NCBI GenBank assembly: GCA_045641625.1
Contig: JAZUHH010000095.1
Location: 1 to 64,000, forward strand
Direction of reading: 5' to 3'
Length of the DNA: 64,000 nt
Source of the DNA: UBA1723 sp045641625
GTDB lineage: Bacteria; Bacteroidota; Bacteroidia; Bacteroidales; Paludibacteraceae
Of this stretch, positions 8,979-17,938 are shown in pieces. The notes below the pieces were generated by a model that saw nothing but the letters and a program-made list of their open reading frames with translations, was not told where the DNA came from and ran no database searches. The position numbers and the translations under genes are program-made. Numbering within the stretch: position 1 is the first letter of the stretch; each line of letters begins with the position of its first letter.

Positions 8979-10889
8979 ATGCGTAAATTAATAAATAGGC
9001 TAACACACTGGTATTTTAGCAAGAACAGCTTACCTTACTGGGGTATTTTGATTATCGACTTCGTTCTTGTAGTTTTAGCGGGAATCGCTGCTTGCGCACT
9101 AAACGGCGGCACAACGAACATGATTAACGAGTTCGACAGAATCCTAGTCACTTGGTGCTGTTATCTAGCATTCTATCTTGTAGGATTCCGCTTGATGCAC
9201 ACTTACAGCGGAGTGATGCGTTACAGCAGTTTCTTTGACTTGACTAGAATCATCATAGCAAACATTATAGGAATCTCACTTATCTTTATCGCCAGACACG
9301 TAACGATAATCGACAACTATCTTTACCCTTTGGCTTGGGAGACTCTGATCATCTCGTTCATCATCGCCACATCTTTCATGTGGGGACTTCGAATCCTTGT
9401 AAAGTATATCTATGACATCTGCTACATAAGTTCAAACGCACAGCGCGTTTTTATCTACGGAACTAAGGAGGGAGGTATTTCCCTTGCAAAGAGCATACAC
9501 TCGCAGGAGTCAAAGCACATTGTCGCAGGTTTCGTTTCTGATGATGAGAAGGACTGGACACATATCCTTATGGGTGCCAAGATATATCCTAACGACGACA
9601 AGCTTGTAGCAAGAATGCGCCTTAAGAATGCAAATGTCCTTATGATTTCCCCTCTTAAGACAGAGGCTTTCCGTAACAACCAGGAGATGATCGACCTTCT
9701 AACAAGCGGAGGAATCAAGGTCATGGTTTACTCTCAGCAGGAGTGGGACGGAAAGACTGAGTTGAAGCACACTCAGTTGAAGGAGGTTGACATCGAGGAC
9801 TTGCTTCCTAGAAACCAGATTGACGTTGACCTTAACGCAATATCTGCAGTTCTTAACAAGAAGTGCATCATGATTACCGGAGCTGCAGGCTCTATCGGTT
9901 CCGAGATTGTACGACAGGTTGCAAGCTTTGGCCCTAGCCAGTTGGTGCTTGTTGACCAGGCTGAGACTCCTCTGCACGACATCAGACTTATGATGGCAAG
10001 GAAGTTCCCAGAGATCCCTTGTCTGACATTGACAGCAAGCATCGGACACAAGCTTCACATGGAGGCAGTGTTCAAACAGTACAAGCCTGAGTACGTATTC
10101 CATGCTGCTGCATACAAGCACGTTCCTATGATGGAGGACAATCCTGGAGAGGCTGTAATAAACAACATCGACGGAACTCGCATCATCGCAGACCTTGCCG
10201 TAAAGTACGGAGCCAAGAAGTTCGTAATGGTCAGCACAGACAAGGCTGTCAACCCTACTAACGTAATGGGATGCAGCAAGCGAATCTGCGAGATGTACTG
10301 CCAGTCTCTTGACAAGGCTATCAAGGACAAGAAGGTGGAAGGCCACACAGAGTTCGTGACAACTCGATTCGGTAACGTACTTGGAAGCAACGGTTCTGTA
10401 ATTCCTTTGTTCAAGGAGCAGATCAAGGCGGGCGGTCCGCTTACTGTGACTCATCCGGACATAATCAGATACTTCATGCTTATTCCGGAAGCATGCAAGC
10501 TAGTTCTTCAGGCAGGAACTATGGGTAACGGTGGCGAGGTGTTCGTGTTCGACATGGGCAAGCCGGTCAAGATCGCAGACCTTGCAAAGAGAATGATTCT
10601 TCTTTCCGGAGCTCAAGATGTAGAGATCAAATACACAGGCTTGAGAGACGGAGAAAAGCTTTACGAGGAGCTTCTTAACAAAGAGGAGAACACAAAGCCT
10701 TCGAAGCATCCGAAGATCAAGCTTGCAGATGTACGCGAACTAGGATACGATGACGTTTGCAACCAGATCAACGCCTTGATCGAAACGACAAAGGCAGGAT
10801 ATGACGATATGGCAATCGTAAAGGGAATGAAGGAGCTTGTTCCAGAGTTCAAGAGCAAGCACTCAAAGTACGAGGTTTTGGACAAATAA
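8979..10889 (+). CDS. Membrane-bound UDP-GlcNAc 4,6-dehydratase (PglF/WbpM/CapD type)
   Basis: Converts UDP-GlcNAc to UDP-4-keto-6-deoxy-hexosamine, the first step to amino-dideoxy sugars. The first about 150 residues hold four membrane helices, followed by a CoA-binding-like domain and then the SDR domain with GAAGSIGSE (301-309), a YKHVPMMEDNP helix, and STDKAVNPTNVMG followed by CSKR. The Met/Lys active-site arrangement is that of the large WbpM-like class. At 636 residues it is full length for the family. The downstream sugar transferase and aminotransferase fit one pathway. Confidence 0.9.
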   Translation: MRKLINRLTHWYFSKNSLPYWGILIIDFVLVVLAGIAACALNGGTTNMINEFDRILVTWCCYLAFYLVGFRLMHTYSGVMRYSSFFDLTRIIIANIIGISLIFIARHVTIIDNYLYPLAWETLIISFIIATSFMWGLRILVKYIYDICYISSNAQRVFIYGTKEGGISLAKSIHSQESKHIVAGFVSDDEKDWTHILMGAKIYPNDDKLVARMRLKNANVLMISPLKTEAFRNNQEMIDLLTSGGIKVMVYSQQEWDGKTELKHTQLKEVDIEDLLPRNQIDVDLNAISAVLNKKCIMITGAAGSIGSEIVRQVASFGPSQLVLVDQAETPLHDIRLMMARKFPEIPCLTLTASIGHKLHMEAVFKQYKPEYVFHAAAYKHVPMMEDNPGEAVINNIDGTRIIADLAVKYGAKKFVMVSTDKAVNPTNVMGCSKRICEMYCQSLDKAIKDKKVEGHTEFVTTRFGNVLGSNGSVIPLFKEQIKAGGPLTVTHPDIIRYFMLIPEACKLVLQAGTMGNGGEVFVFDMGKPVKIADLAKRMILLSGAQDVEIKYTGLRDGEKLYEELLNKEENTKPSKHPKIKLADVRELGYDDVCNQINALIETTKAGYDDMAIVKGMKELVPEFKSKHSKYEVLDK

Positions 10890-11235
10890 TTTCCTTCTCG
10901 ATCAAACCCCAACAGAGGCAGAATCGACAAACTGCAATTCGGCACACATGCCTTTGCCGTTTGGCTTGAAATCTAACTTGAGTAGTTGGGTATAGGTTGG
11001 GCAGACAAAAACATATCGGATCTCTTTCCAGACTAATAAAAACGTCAAACTTGCAACTAGTTTAACATTTCATAAGTTAAAGGGAAAAATGAGCCGAGAT
11101 GTCTTTTCTTCTCCCAATATTACCATAGGAAACTTGCCAAAAGACATTTTCATCCGAATTCAACTGTCAATTCCATAGCAAATAATTTTGGCAAGGGAAT
11201 TCAAAAAACAAATAAATAACGCAGAGGACACAGAC
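10890..11235. other. Gene-free spacer with overlapping inverted repeats
   Basis: A 346-base gap inside the polysaccharide locus without a gene. Segment 11133-11147 (CTTGCCAAAAGACAT) can pair at its right side with ATGTCTTTT (11099-11107) or at its left side with TTTTGGCAAG (11186-11195). The shared AAAA makes the two pairings mutually exclusive. This could be a leader switch or chance. Confidence 0.35.
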
Positions 11236-11889
11236 ATGTTTCTAAAATTCATATTCGACAGACTTGTATCACTGATCGGCCTTCTATTTCTTTGGCCGTT
11301 TCTGATCATCGTGGCTATCCTTGTCAAGATCAAGATGCCCGGGGGGGCTGCGATATTCAAACAGAAGCGTGTCGGCAAAGACGGAAAACTGTTCACCTGC
11401 CACAAGTTCAGGACAATGACCGTGAACCATAACGGAAGCACAGTCAGCGTTGCAGGAGACAGCCGAATAACCCCATTCGGCGCTACCCTGCGCCACTACA
11501 AGATTGACGAACTTCCCGGACTTTGGGACGTGCTTGTCGGAAACATGAGCTTCGTAGGTCCCCGACCAGACGTTCCAGGCTACGCAGACAAACTGCAGGG
11601 GGACGACAGAATAGTCTTGAAGCTTAGACCTGGAATAACAGGTCCTGCCACTCTAAAGTACAGACTCGAGGATGAAATGATCTCGGATTACGTGGCAAAG
11701 AAACAGGCTGAAGGAGACAACCGTCCGATGCAGGAAATCGCAATCGAGTACAATGACACGGTAATCTATCCGGACAAGTTGCGCATCAACAAGTATTACT
11801 ACGAGCACTACTCGTTCTTAAAGGACATACAGATGATTATCTGCACGGTACTTGGCAAAAAGATGGAGTACAACAACGAGACAATATAA
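11236..11889 (+). CDS. Initiating sugar-1-phosphate transferase (PglC/WcfS-like)
   Basis: Transfers the first sugar phosphate from a UDP-sugar to undecaprenyl phosphate at the inner membrane. The start was set at the ATG at 11236, giving 217 residues with the expected re-entrant N-terminal membrane helix (FDRLVSLIGLLFLWPF). It shows KQKRVGKDG, CHKFRTM, the DELPGLWDVL catalytic Asp-Glu region, SFVGPRPD, and RPGITGP. This short form lacks the WbaP/WcaJ multi-helix N-terminus, like PglC and Bacteroides WcfS. A run of seven G (11341-11347) lies near codon 36. It sits between the 4,6-dehydratase and the aminotransferase. Confidence 0.9.
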   Translation: MFLKFIFDRLVSLIGLLFLWPFLIIVAILVKIKMPGGAAIFKQKRVGKDGKLFTCHKFRTMTVNHNGSTVSVAGDSRITPFGATLRHYKIDELPGLWDVLVGNMSFVGPRPDVPGYADKLQGDDRIVLKLRPGITGPATLKYRLEDEMISDYVAKKQAEGDNRPMQEIAIEYNDTVIYPDKLRINKYYYEHYSFLKDIQMIICTVLGKKMEYNNETI

Positions 11890-11940
11890 CAAAAGACAAT
11901 AATAGGAGTTAAACTCTAAACAATTCAAAAGATATTCATT

Positions 11941-13206
11941 ATGAGTTACGTTCCAGAAAAGACAATATACTTGTGTCTTGCTCACATGAGTGAGGCAGGC
12001 ATCGAGCAGAAATATGTAAAAGAGGCTTTCGATACAAACTGGGTAGTTCCACTAGGACCAAACGTAAACGGATTCGAAGAGGACTTGAAGCAGTTTGTCG
12101 GTGGAGAAAAGGAGATCGTTGCTCTTTCAGCAGGAACAGCGGCTGTTCACCTTGCATTGATTGGATGCGGAGTGCAGCCAGGCGACGAGGTGATTGTGCA
12201 AAGCTTCACTTTCTGCGCATCTTCACACCCTATCACATACCTTGGTGCAAAGCCGGTATTTGTAGGTTCTGAGAAGGAGACATGGAATATGGATCCGGCT
12301 TTGCTTGAACAGGCCATCAAGGACCGAATTGCAAAGACAGGAAAAAAGCCTAAGGCCATCATCCCGGTCGCTCTATACGGAATGCCTTATGACTGTGACA
12401 AGATCATGGAGATCGCAAACAGATATGAGATTCCTGTCGTAGAAGATGCAGCTGAGGGATTCGGCTCAAAATTCAACGGAAAGGTGCTTGGAACATTCGG
12501 AAAGTTCGGTGTCCTTTCATTCAACGGAAACAAGATGATCACAACTTCAGGTGGAGGTGCCTTGATTTGTGAGAACGCAGAAGACAAGAACACAATCATG
12601 TGGTACGCCACTCAGGCTCGCGACGCATATCCTTACTACCAGCACACTGCAATCGGATACAACTACCGCATGAGTAACGTTTGCGCAGGTATCGGACGTG
12701 GACAAATGACAGTAGCAGACGACCATATCGCCCATCACAAGCACGTTCAGGCCCTTTACGAGGAGTTGCTTGCTGATGTCAAGGGTGTACACATCCACAA
12801 ACAGCCGAACGATTCACGCTATGACGCGAACTTCTGGTTGTGTACAGCGACAATAGACGCAGATGTCAAGGTACAGGGACAGGAGAACGCCTATAAGGAG
12901 ACAATCAAAACTGCGGTAGGCGGTGCTGCCGGAGTTATCAAAGCAGTTGATTCAGCAGTTACTGACTGCCAGCCAAACGACAATGTAGAGGCACTTCGCA
13001 TATTCATGCTAAGCAAGAAGATCGAGGCAAGACCTGTTTGGAAGCCTATGCACAAGCAGCCTATCTATCATGGAGCTCCTTTCTACACAAACGGAGTCGA
13101 GGAAGATATCTTCAAGGTTGGCTTCTGCTTGCCAGCTGGCCCATACGTCACAGACAATGACGTGAAGTACATCGTCGAGATGATAAAAGAGGCAATCGTG
13201 AAATAA
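11941..13206 (+). CDS. PLP-dependent sugar aminotransferase (DegT/DnrJ/EryC1/StrS family)
   Basis: Aminates a 4-keto-6-deoxy nucleotide sugar, most likely the product of the upstream dehydratase, giving a UDP-4-amino sugar such as UDP-AADGal or a bacillosamine precursor. At 421 residues it has the family order: an SAGTAAVHLAL cofactor loop, a VVEDAAEGFGS Asp region, the PLP lysine K198 in FNGNKMITTSGGG, and YNYRMSN. A segment of about 30 residues near 320-350 (AVGGAAGVIKAVDSAV) is longer than in PglE-like enzymes. It is the last gene of the polysaccharide locus here. The stereochemistry of the product cannot be read from the sequence. Confidence 0.88.
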   Translation: MSYVPEKTIYLCLAHMSEAGIEQKYVKEAFDTNWVVPLGPNVNGFEEDLKQFVGGEKEIVALSAGTAAVHLALIGCGVQPGDEVIVQSFTFCASSHPITYLGAKPVFVGSEKETWNMDPALLEQAIKDRIAKTGKKPKAIIPVALYGMPYDCDKIMEIANRYEIPVVEDAAEGFGSKFNGKVLGTFGKFGVLSFNGNKMITTSGGGALICENAEDKNTIMWYATQARDAYPYYQHTAIGYNYRMSNVCAGIGRGQMTVADDHIAHHKHVQALYEELLADVKGVHIHKQPNDSRYDANFWLCTATIDADVKVQGQENAYKETIKTAVGGAAGVIKAVDSAVTDCQPNDNVEALRIFMLSKKIEARPVWKPMHKQPIYHGAPFYTNGVEEDIFKVGFCLPAGPYVTDNDVKYIVEMIKEAIVK

Positions 13207-13228
13207 AAAAGTTTAGATATTAAGTTTG

Positions 13229-13272
13229 AGAAAGGACGGGATTCTTAACGAACCTCGTCCTTTCTGTTTTCT
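13229..13272 (+). terminator. Terminator at the end of the polysaccharide locus
   Basis: A 10-bp stem (13229-13238 with 13256-13265), a 17-nt loop and a T-rich tail. It overlaps the 3' end of the convergent acetyltransferase gene. Confidence 0.65.
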
Positions 13273-13805
13273 CTGTCCAGCCTCAACATTACATAATTCC
13301 CTACCTCTTTCTCCCGCACAAAGCCAGCCTTTTCAAGCACTCTGTGCGACGGCAAGTTTGTCAAGAGGGTTCTGGCATAAAGGGAATCAAGAGCAGTATT
13401 GTCAAAAAACCACATTGAAAAGCCTTTGACAACATCTGTCATCAAGCCTCTTCCCCACAGGTTGCAATCAAGCCAGTAGCTTATCTCCCACTTACCTTTT
13501 TCTTCCTCCAGAACAACCAACTCGCCGATAATTGCGTTGCCTTCATTCAACCTAATAGCAAAATGTCCGCCTCTCTTTACCAAAGATTTCAAAGCCGCTC
13601 TAAGTTTGAACCTATATGTTCTTACCTCGTCATAGAAACCGAAGAATTGGGGATTGGAGACCATCGAAACAATGGAGTCAACATGGCCTTCATTCAACGG
13701 CTCTAAAGTGAATAAAGAATTCTTCACCGTCGGCGCCAGATTATATTTCCAGCGGCAACGGTGAAGAATAAAGGGATATCTTTGCTGATAATAATCAGTC
13801 ATCAT
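13245..13805 (-). CDS. GNAT-family N-acetyltransferase (RimJ/RimL-like)
   Basis: A 186-residue acetyltransferase of the Acetyltransf_3 type: an N-terminal LEPLNEGHVDSI segment, a central IGELVVLEEEKGKWEISYWL beta unit and a WGRGLMTDVVKG acetyl-CoA loop, followed by LPSHRVLEKAGF. Proteins of this type acetylate protein N-termini or small amines; the substrate cannot be predicted. Its start overlaps the stop of the upstream metalloprotease gene by four bases (ATGA), so the two are probably cotranscribed. A second Met codon directly after the first is an equally possible start. Confidence 0.85.
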   Translation of the reverse strand: MMTDYYQQRYPFILHRCRWKYNLAPTVKNSLFTLEPLNEGHVDSIVSMVSNPQFFGFYDEVRTYRFKLRAALKSLVKRGGHFAIRLNEGNAIIGELVVLEEEKGKWEISYWLDCNLWGRGLMTDVVKGFSMWFFDNTALDSLYARTLLTNLPSHRVLEKAGFVREKEVGNYVMLRLDRENRKDEVR

Positions 13806-15859
13806 TTCTTCACAATCTTTATCACTTCCCCATTAAATGTTAGAAGATAAATTCCAGAGCTCAAATCAGCGCCAAAAGAAGTTGTTCCTGGCTCTACATT
13901 AATCTTCTCGATCACCATACCACTTACGCTTGAAATGACAGCTTCTCCGCTTTCTTTAGAGCATAAATAAAATGCACCATTCGAAGGATTTGGGAAGACC
14001 TTGACCACGTTAGCCATAGAATTATCCAATGACGACAATTTTTTAGAGACAACAACTAAATTCAAAGAAGCTTTTGCCACATTATTGCTGTTGTCCTTCA
14101 CTTCATATTCAACAACACCCTCGAAAGTATCGTCAGGAATTCCGCTCAAGTTTCCCATTTCATCAATCTGTAACCATGAAGGAAGGTCTGCCAAATTCGT
14201 TACGACTACTGAATACTCGCCGTCTCCTCCACTTATGCTAAGGGTAGCGGAATACTCTTCATCAACAAATCCTGTAGGCAGAGAGTCATTTCCGAGAACA
14301 ATGTCACTAAGCAGATATGGGCCACAACGGAAAGTCATCTCACTCAAATTCGGAGAACTGAAATCCCATAGATAGATACCAGAATTCTCTCCGCTATACC
14401 ATTTTGCAGAAGGATTTGAATTATCGCTGAACTCAAGAGGCGCACCTTTCTCACCCCAGAAAGGATTGTCGGAATTAGCAGGTCTGCAGTCAAGCAGTTC
14501 GGGATTCTTTACTCCATAGTTGTTCTTCTCGTAAGTATTGTCTCCGTTCGTATTCACGTGCCAGATAAATATTCCCTTTTTAGCAGGAGTCCACCAATAG
14601 CCGGGAATCTCTCTGATTTCCAGATAGTATCTTTCGCTTGCAGATTTACCTTTACCATAATAGACAGCAGTATTACCCACACCATACTTCAAATGCACCA
14701 TTCTTCCGTCATTGATGTCATTCAGTACAATCTTGTTGTCCATCCAACCCAGCTCGTCAAGAGAGAAAGGATTTGGGAAAGGCGGGTCTTTCTCCTGAGA
14801 CAAAGAAAACGAGTCTCCGATATTGTACTTCTCTGAGTTGTTGTCCGAATGACCGTCATAGCTGTAGAAATCCGGCATGCCGAGAATCATGTGCTGGTTC
14901 TCGTGAACAAAAGTGCTCATCACCAAATTGTCTCCCAAATCGGAAATCTGGTAATTGTGCCAGGCATTCCTGAAAAAGCGGTTATCCCTTATCTTCTTGA
15001 ACTGCATGGCATTCTTGTGAGGCCAAAGTCCTGTCGCCCACTGGTTCTCGCACTTGCCTGCATAGAAGATATTTATCGCCATCAATGCCCCGTTCTTTAC
15101 TGACAAGTCACTTATGTCAAAACCGTCCTTCTGCTTTGTGCAGGATAATAGAGCATCCTCCACCACAGGCAAAAACCTGTCGATTGTGTAGTCTGTTGCA
15201 TCAGTCGGTGCGTAGTAGGACTTCAAAGCCGGAGCAGTATATACTTGCGCAGGCAAATAATTGATATAGGTCAGCTTGCCATTGGAAATCCAACGGAAAT
15301 GCTCCTTTATTGATCTTGCATTACCGCCAACGCTTCCGTGGTCTGCATTAAGGTATGTGTCAATCTGATCTCTTGTGAAAGAGAATTTCTTGTCGGGAAA
15401 ATCTATAAGCAGACAAACTCCATATACCGTGTCGGGAAGAACCGAAGTGCTTCGCAGTTCAGGCTGAGACTCACGGGAATTCATTCCGAGCCTGCCAGCT
15501 GTTTCCCTCTGCTTCCTTCGGATGCTCTCTGCCGATATTCTGACTTTGGGGCGGACAATCATTCTAACTTCCTTCGGAGCTTCTCCGCCCCTGTATATTA
15601 TTCCGGAAGAGGCGTACTCCGTGCTGTCTGCACTAACCATAGCATAGCAGATGAAGCCGTTGTCCTCGTCCCTGACCAAAGTGAAGCCGTCATTGCTTTC
15701 CGCATCTATATAAAGCTCATTTCCAAACAGGCGTACCTCGACCTCGGTGCTGTCCGGCTGAGTGAACAGATGCGGCGTATTATGATAATTGCGGGCTGGC
15801 AAGGGCAGGGCAAAAAAAGTCAAAACAATGCCTGTCAAAAAAGCAAACTTGCGATTCAT
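13802..15859 (-). CDS. Secreted M6-like metalloprotease with T9SS type A sorting domain
   Basis: A 685-residue secreted protease. A signal peptide ends near residue 22 (LPLPA). The catalytic domain (about 140-480) has HENQH at 319-323 and a Met-Pro-Asp at 328-330, like the HExxH...PD zinc site of immune-inhibitor-A type proteases but with one extra residue between the second His and the PD. An Ig/cadherin-like domain with WLQIDEMGNLSGIP follows at about 530-610. The C-terminus (about 618-685) has VFPNPSNG, SGIYLLTFNG and a basic end, a type A sorting domain for export by the type IX system. It is coupled to the downstream acetyltransferase gene. Confidence 0.88.
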   Translation of the reverse strand: MNRKFAFLTGIVLTFFALPLPARNYHNTPHLFTQPDSTEVEVRLFGNELYIDAESNDGFTLVRDEDNGFICYAMVSADSTEYASSGIIYRGGEAPKEVRMIVRPKVRISAESIRRKQRETAGRLGMNSRESQPELRSTSVLPDTVYGVCLLIDFPDKKFSFTRDQIDTYLNADHGSVGGNARSIKEHFRWISNGKLTYINYLPAQVYTAPALKSYYAPTDATDYTIDRFLPVVEDALLSCTKQKDGFDISDLSVKNGALMAINIFYAGKCENQWATGLWPHKNAMQFKKIRDNRFFRNAWHNYQISDLGDNLVMSTFVHENQHMILGMPDFYSYDGHSDNNSEKYNIGDSFSLSQEKDPPFPNPFSLDELGWMDNKIVLNDINDGRMVHLKYGVGNTAVYYGKGKSASERYYLEIREIPGYWWTPAKKGIFIWHVNTNGDNTYEKNNYGVKNPELLDCRPANSDNPFWGEKGAPLEFSDNSNPSAKWYSGENSGIYLWDFSSPNLSEMTFRCGPYLLSDIVLGNDSLPTGFVDEEYSATLSISGGDGEYSVVVTNLADLPSWLQIDEMGNLSGIPDDTFEGVVEYEVKDNSNNVAKASLNLVVVSKKLSSLDNSMANVVKVFPNPSNGAFYLCSKESGEAVISSVSGMVIEKINVEPGTTSFGADLSSGIYLLTFNGEVIKIVKK

Positions 15860-15912
15860 ATAGTATCAGAATAATTATAAGGCAGTTTATACAATTCCGT
15901 AGTTAATTGGGG

Positions 15913-15940
15913 CAAATATATTGCATTAAGGCAAAACAAA
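15913..15940 (-). promoter_or_regulatory. Promoter of the M6-like protease operon
   Basis: On the minus strand, TTTG (15937-15940), a 16-nt spacer, then TATATTTG (15913-15920). The spacer is shorter than at other promoters here. The leader is about 45 nt. Confidence 0.5.
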
Positions 15941-15962
15941 GAACAAAATTGGCAAATATCAA

Positions 15963-15994
15963 CAAAAAAGAGGTAAAGATTTCTCCTTACCTCT
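15963..15994 (-). terminator. Terminator of the acyl-CoA ligase gene
   Basis: On the minus strand, an 8-bp stem AGAGGTAA/TTACCTCT (15987-15994 with 15969-15976) followed by a run of six T, just after the acyl-CoA ligase stop codon. Confidence 0.8.
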
Positions 15995-16020
15995 GCTTTG
16001 TAACATAATTTATGAATTCT

Positions 16021-17838
16021 CTAGTAAGAGTACATGTACTCTATCTGCTCCGCGTAGTTCTGGTTGATGACCTTGCGCTTCAGTTTCAATGTCAAGGTAA
16101 GCTCGCCCGAATCCGAAGTGAACGGTTTTGCAAGAAGCGTGAACCTCTTAACCTGCTCATACGAGGCAAGACCAGTTTGGATAGTCTGCAGACGCTCCTC
16201 GAACATTTTCCTGACTTCCTCGTTCTTCACAAGTTCCTCGTTGCTGTTGAAAGCGATATTGTTCGACTCGGCATACTCTCGCAAAGCTACGAAATCCGGC
16301 ACTATAAGCGCAGTCACGAACTTGCGGTCATTGCCTATCACCGCGGTCTGGTCGATGTACTTGTCTGCGTTGAGCAGGTTTTCAATCTGCTGCGGTGCAA
16401 TATACTTTCCGTTTGAAGTCTTGAACAAGTCCTTGATTCTCTCTGTGATGTACAGAAGTCCGTTCTCGAACTTACCGGCATCACCTGTGTGGAACCAACC
16501 GTCCCTGAAGGTTTCTGCGTTTATTTCCGGCTTGTTGTAGTAGCCTTTTGCGATAAGTCCTCCCCTGATAAGGATTTCGTCGTTCTCGCCAATCTTAACC
16601 TCGAGTTCCGGCATAAGCTTTCCTACACTGCTGAGCTCGTAGTCCTTGAACGACTGGTAGCAGGCGACAGTGGCTGTGGTCTCGGTCAATCCGTAGCCGA
16701 CAACCAAAGGGAAGCCAAGCGACTGAAGAAACTCGTTCACCTGGTCCGACAATGCAGAGCCGGCGCAAGGCAGGAATGTGGCCTTGTCGAGTCCGATCTT
16801 CTTCTTCACAACTTTGAACAGTGTGCTGCTGTAGAACTTGTATCTTAGTTCAAGAAGGAACGGAACTTCCTTTCCGAGACGCTTGTAGTCAAGGTTTCTT
16901 CTTTTTCCGACCTTTATTGCATGGTGCATAAGCGACTTTATAGGGAAGTGGAACTTCTCGATTTTTTCGTTCACTCCCGCATACACCTTTTCCCAGAATC
17001 TGGGGACTGCACACATCATGTTCGGATGAGTCTCCGCTATGGTAGCGGTAATCTCCTTGGGGTTGGAGTTCACATAGATCATACCTCCGCGCGAAAGTAC
17101 GAAATAGTCCCAAGCGCGCTCGAAGATGTGGCTCGAAGGCAGGAACATCATCGAGGTCTGCGTCTCGTCCACATTGGGCATGACCTGGGCATGAACCTTC
17201 ATCTGGTGCGAGTAGTTCGAGTGGGTTATCATTACTCCCTTAGGCTCTCCACTTGTTCCCGATGTATAGATAAGCGTAGCCAAATCGTCGTCGTTCAAGG
17301 CTGACACTCGGGCTTCAAGCTTTGCGGCCAAGTCCTTCTCCTCCAATTCACGGTTCGGCTGAGAATTTCTGATTTCGTTTTCCAATGAGCGCGAGCTGTC
17401 GCCGTCAGCCAACTTTATATCATTGGAAATTGTAATGATTCGCTCCAGGACATCGGACTTCTCGAGAACTTTCAATGCCTGGTCGTACTGGTATTGCTCC
17501 CCGACAAACATAATCTTACAGCCTGCGTCGTTCACAATATATGCCACCTGCTCTGCGGAGGAGGTTGCGTAAAGGGGAACAGCCACGGCACGTATCTTTT
17601 GGCAGGCCAAGTCGATGAAGATGGTTTCCACCATATTCTGTGAGAAGATTGCCACCTTGTCCTGGACAGCGACACCAAGTGACAGCAAAGTATCTGCCAA
17701 GGCATTTACCCTTCTGTCCAATACAGTCCAAGACACACCGAGCCACCTTCCCGAGGCGTCCCTGTATGAAAGGGCTATTTTATCTCCGTATTTCTTTGCT
17801 CCTTCCGAAGCCAAGCGTCCCAAATGAAATGCACTCAT
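16021..17838 (-). CDS. Long-chain fatty acid-CoA ligase (AMP-forming)
   Basis: Activates fatty acids to acyl-CoA through an acyl-adenylate. It shows the AMP-binding signature YTSGTSGEPKG (about residue 190), the GYGLTETTA motif, and WFHTGDAGKF, with the C-terminal lysine domain ending in LKLKRKVI. At about 605 residues it has the length of bacterial FadD/FACL proteins. The frame opens at an ATG at 17859, but a promoter -7 element at 17868-17875 would put the transcript start at about that codon. The ATG at 17838 (MSAFHLGRLASEG) is therefore preferred. Confidence 0.88.
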   Translation of the reverse strand: MSAFHLGRLASEGAKKYGDKIALSYRDASGRWLGVSWTVLDRRVNALADTLLSLGVAVQDKVAIFSQNMVETIFIDLACQKIRAVAVPLYATSSAEQVAYIVNDAGCKIMFVGEQYQYDQALKVLEKSDVLERIITISNDIKLADGDSSRSLENEIRNSQPNRELEEKDLAAKLEARVSALNDDDLATLIYTSGTSGEPKGVMITHSNYSHQMKVHAQVMPNVDETQTSMMFLPSSHIFERAWDYFVLSRGGMIYVNSNPKEITATIAETHPNMMCAVPRFWEKVYAGVNEKIEKFHFPIKSLMHHAIKVGKRRNLDYKRLGKEVPFLLELRYKFYSSTLFKVVKKKIGLDKATFLPCAGSALSDQVNEFLQSLGFPLVVGYGLTETTATVACYQSFKDYELSSVGKLMPELEVKIGENDEILIRGGLIAKGYYNKPEINAETFRDGWFHTGDAGKFENGLLYITERIKDLFKTSNGKYIAPQQIENLLNADKYIDQTAVIGNDRKFVTALIVPDFVALREYAESNNIAFNSNEELVKNEEVRKMFEERLQTIQTGLASYEQVKRFTLLAKPFTSDSGELTLTLKLKRKVINQNYAEQIEYMYSY

Positions 17839-17867
17839 ATCACATCTTTGTTTTGACATTTTCCGTG

Positions 17868-17875
17868 CAAAGGTA
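17868..17875 (-). promoter_or_regulatory. -7 element of the acyl-CoA ligase promoter
   Basis: TACCTTTG on the minus strand matches TAnnTTTG. No good -33 TTTG was seen. It is used to choose the ligase start at 17838. Confidence 0.5.
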
Positions 17876-17938
17876 CTACAATTTTTTTATTTTATTGTTG
17901 TATGTGAAATTATTTGAGAAGTGTTTATCGGGGGAAAG

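Noticed and set aside
11188..11235. TTG-started N-terminal extension of the sugar transferase
   Set aside because: The added residues are not part of the family, and the extension would consist of the inverted-repeat spacer; the ATG at 11236 gives the normal membrane start.
13802..15859. Assignment of the secreted protease as a confirmed immune inhibitor A
   Set aside because: The zinc motif spacing differs and family membership was judged by eye; left as M6-like.
16012..16416. Plus-strand frame opposite the acyl-CoA ligase gene
   Set aside because: It is an antisense shadow of a clear CDS; many such frames lie opposite long genes in the window.
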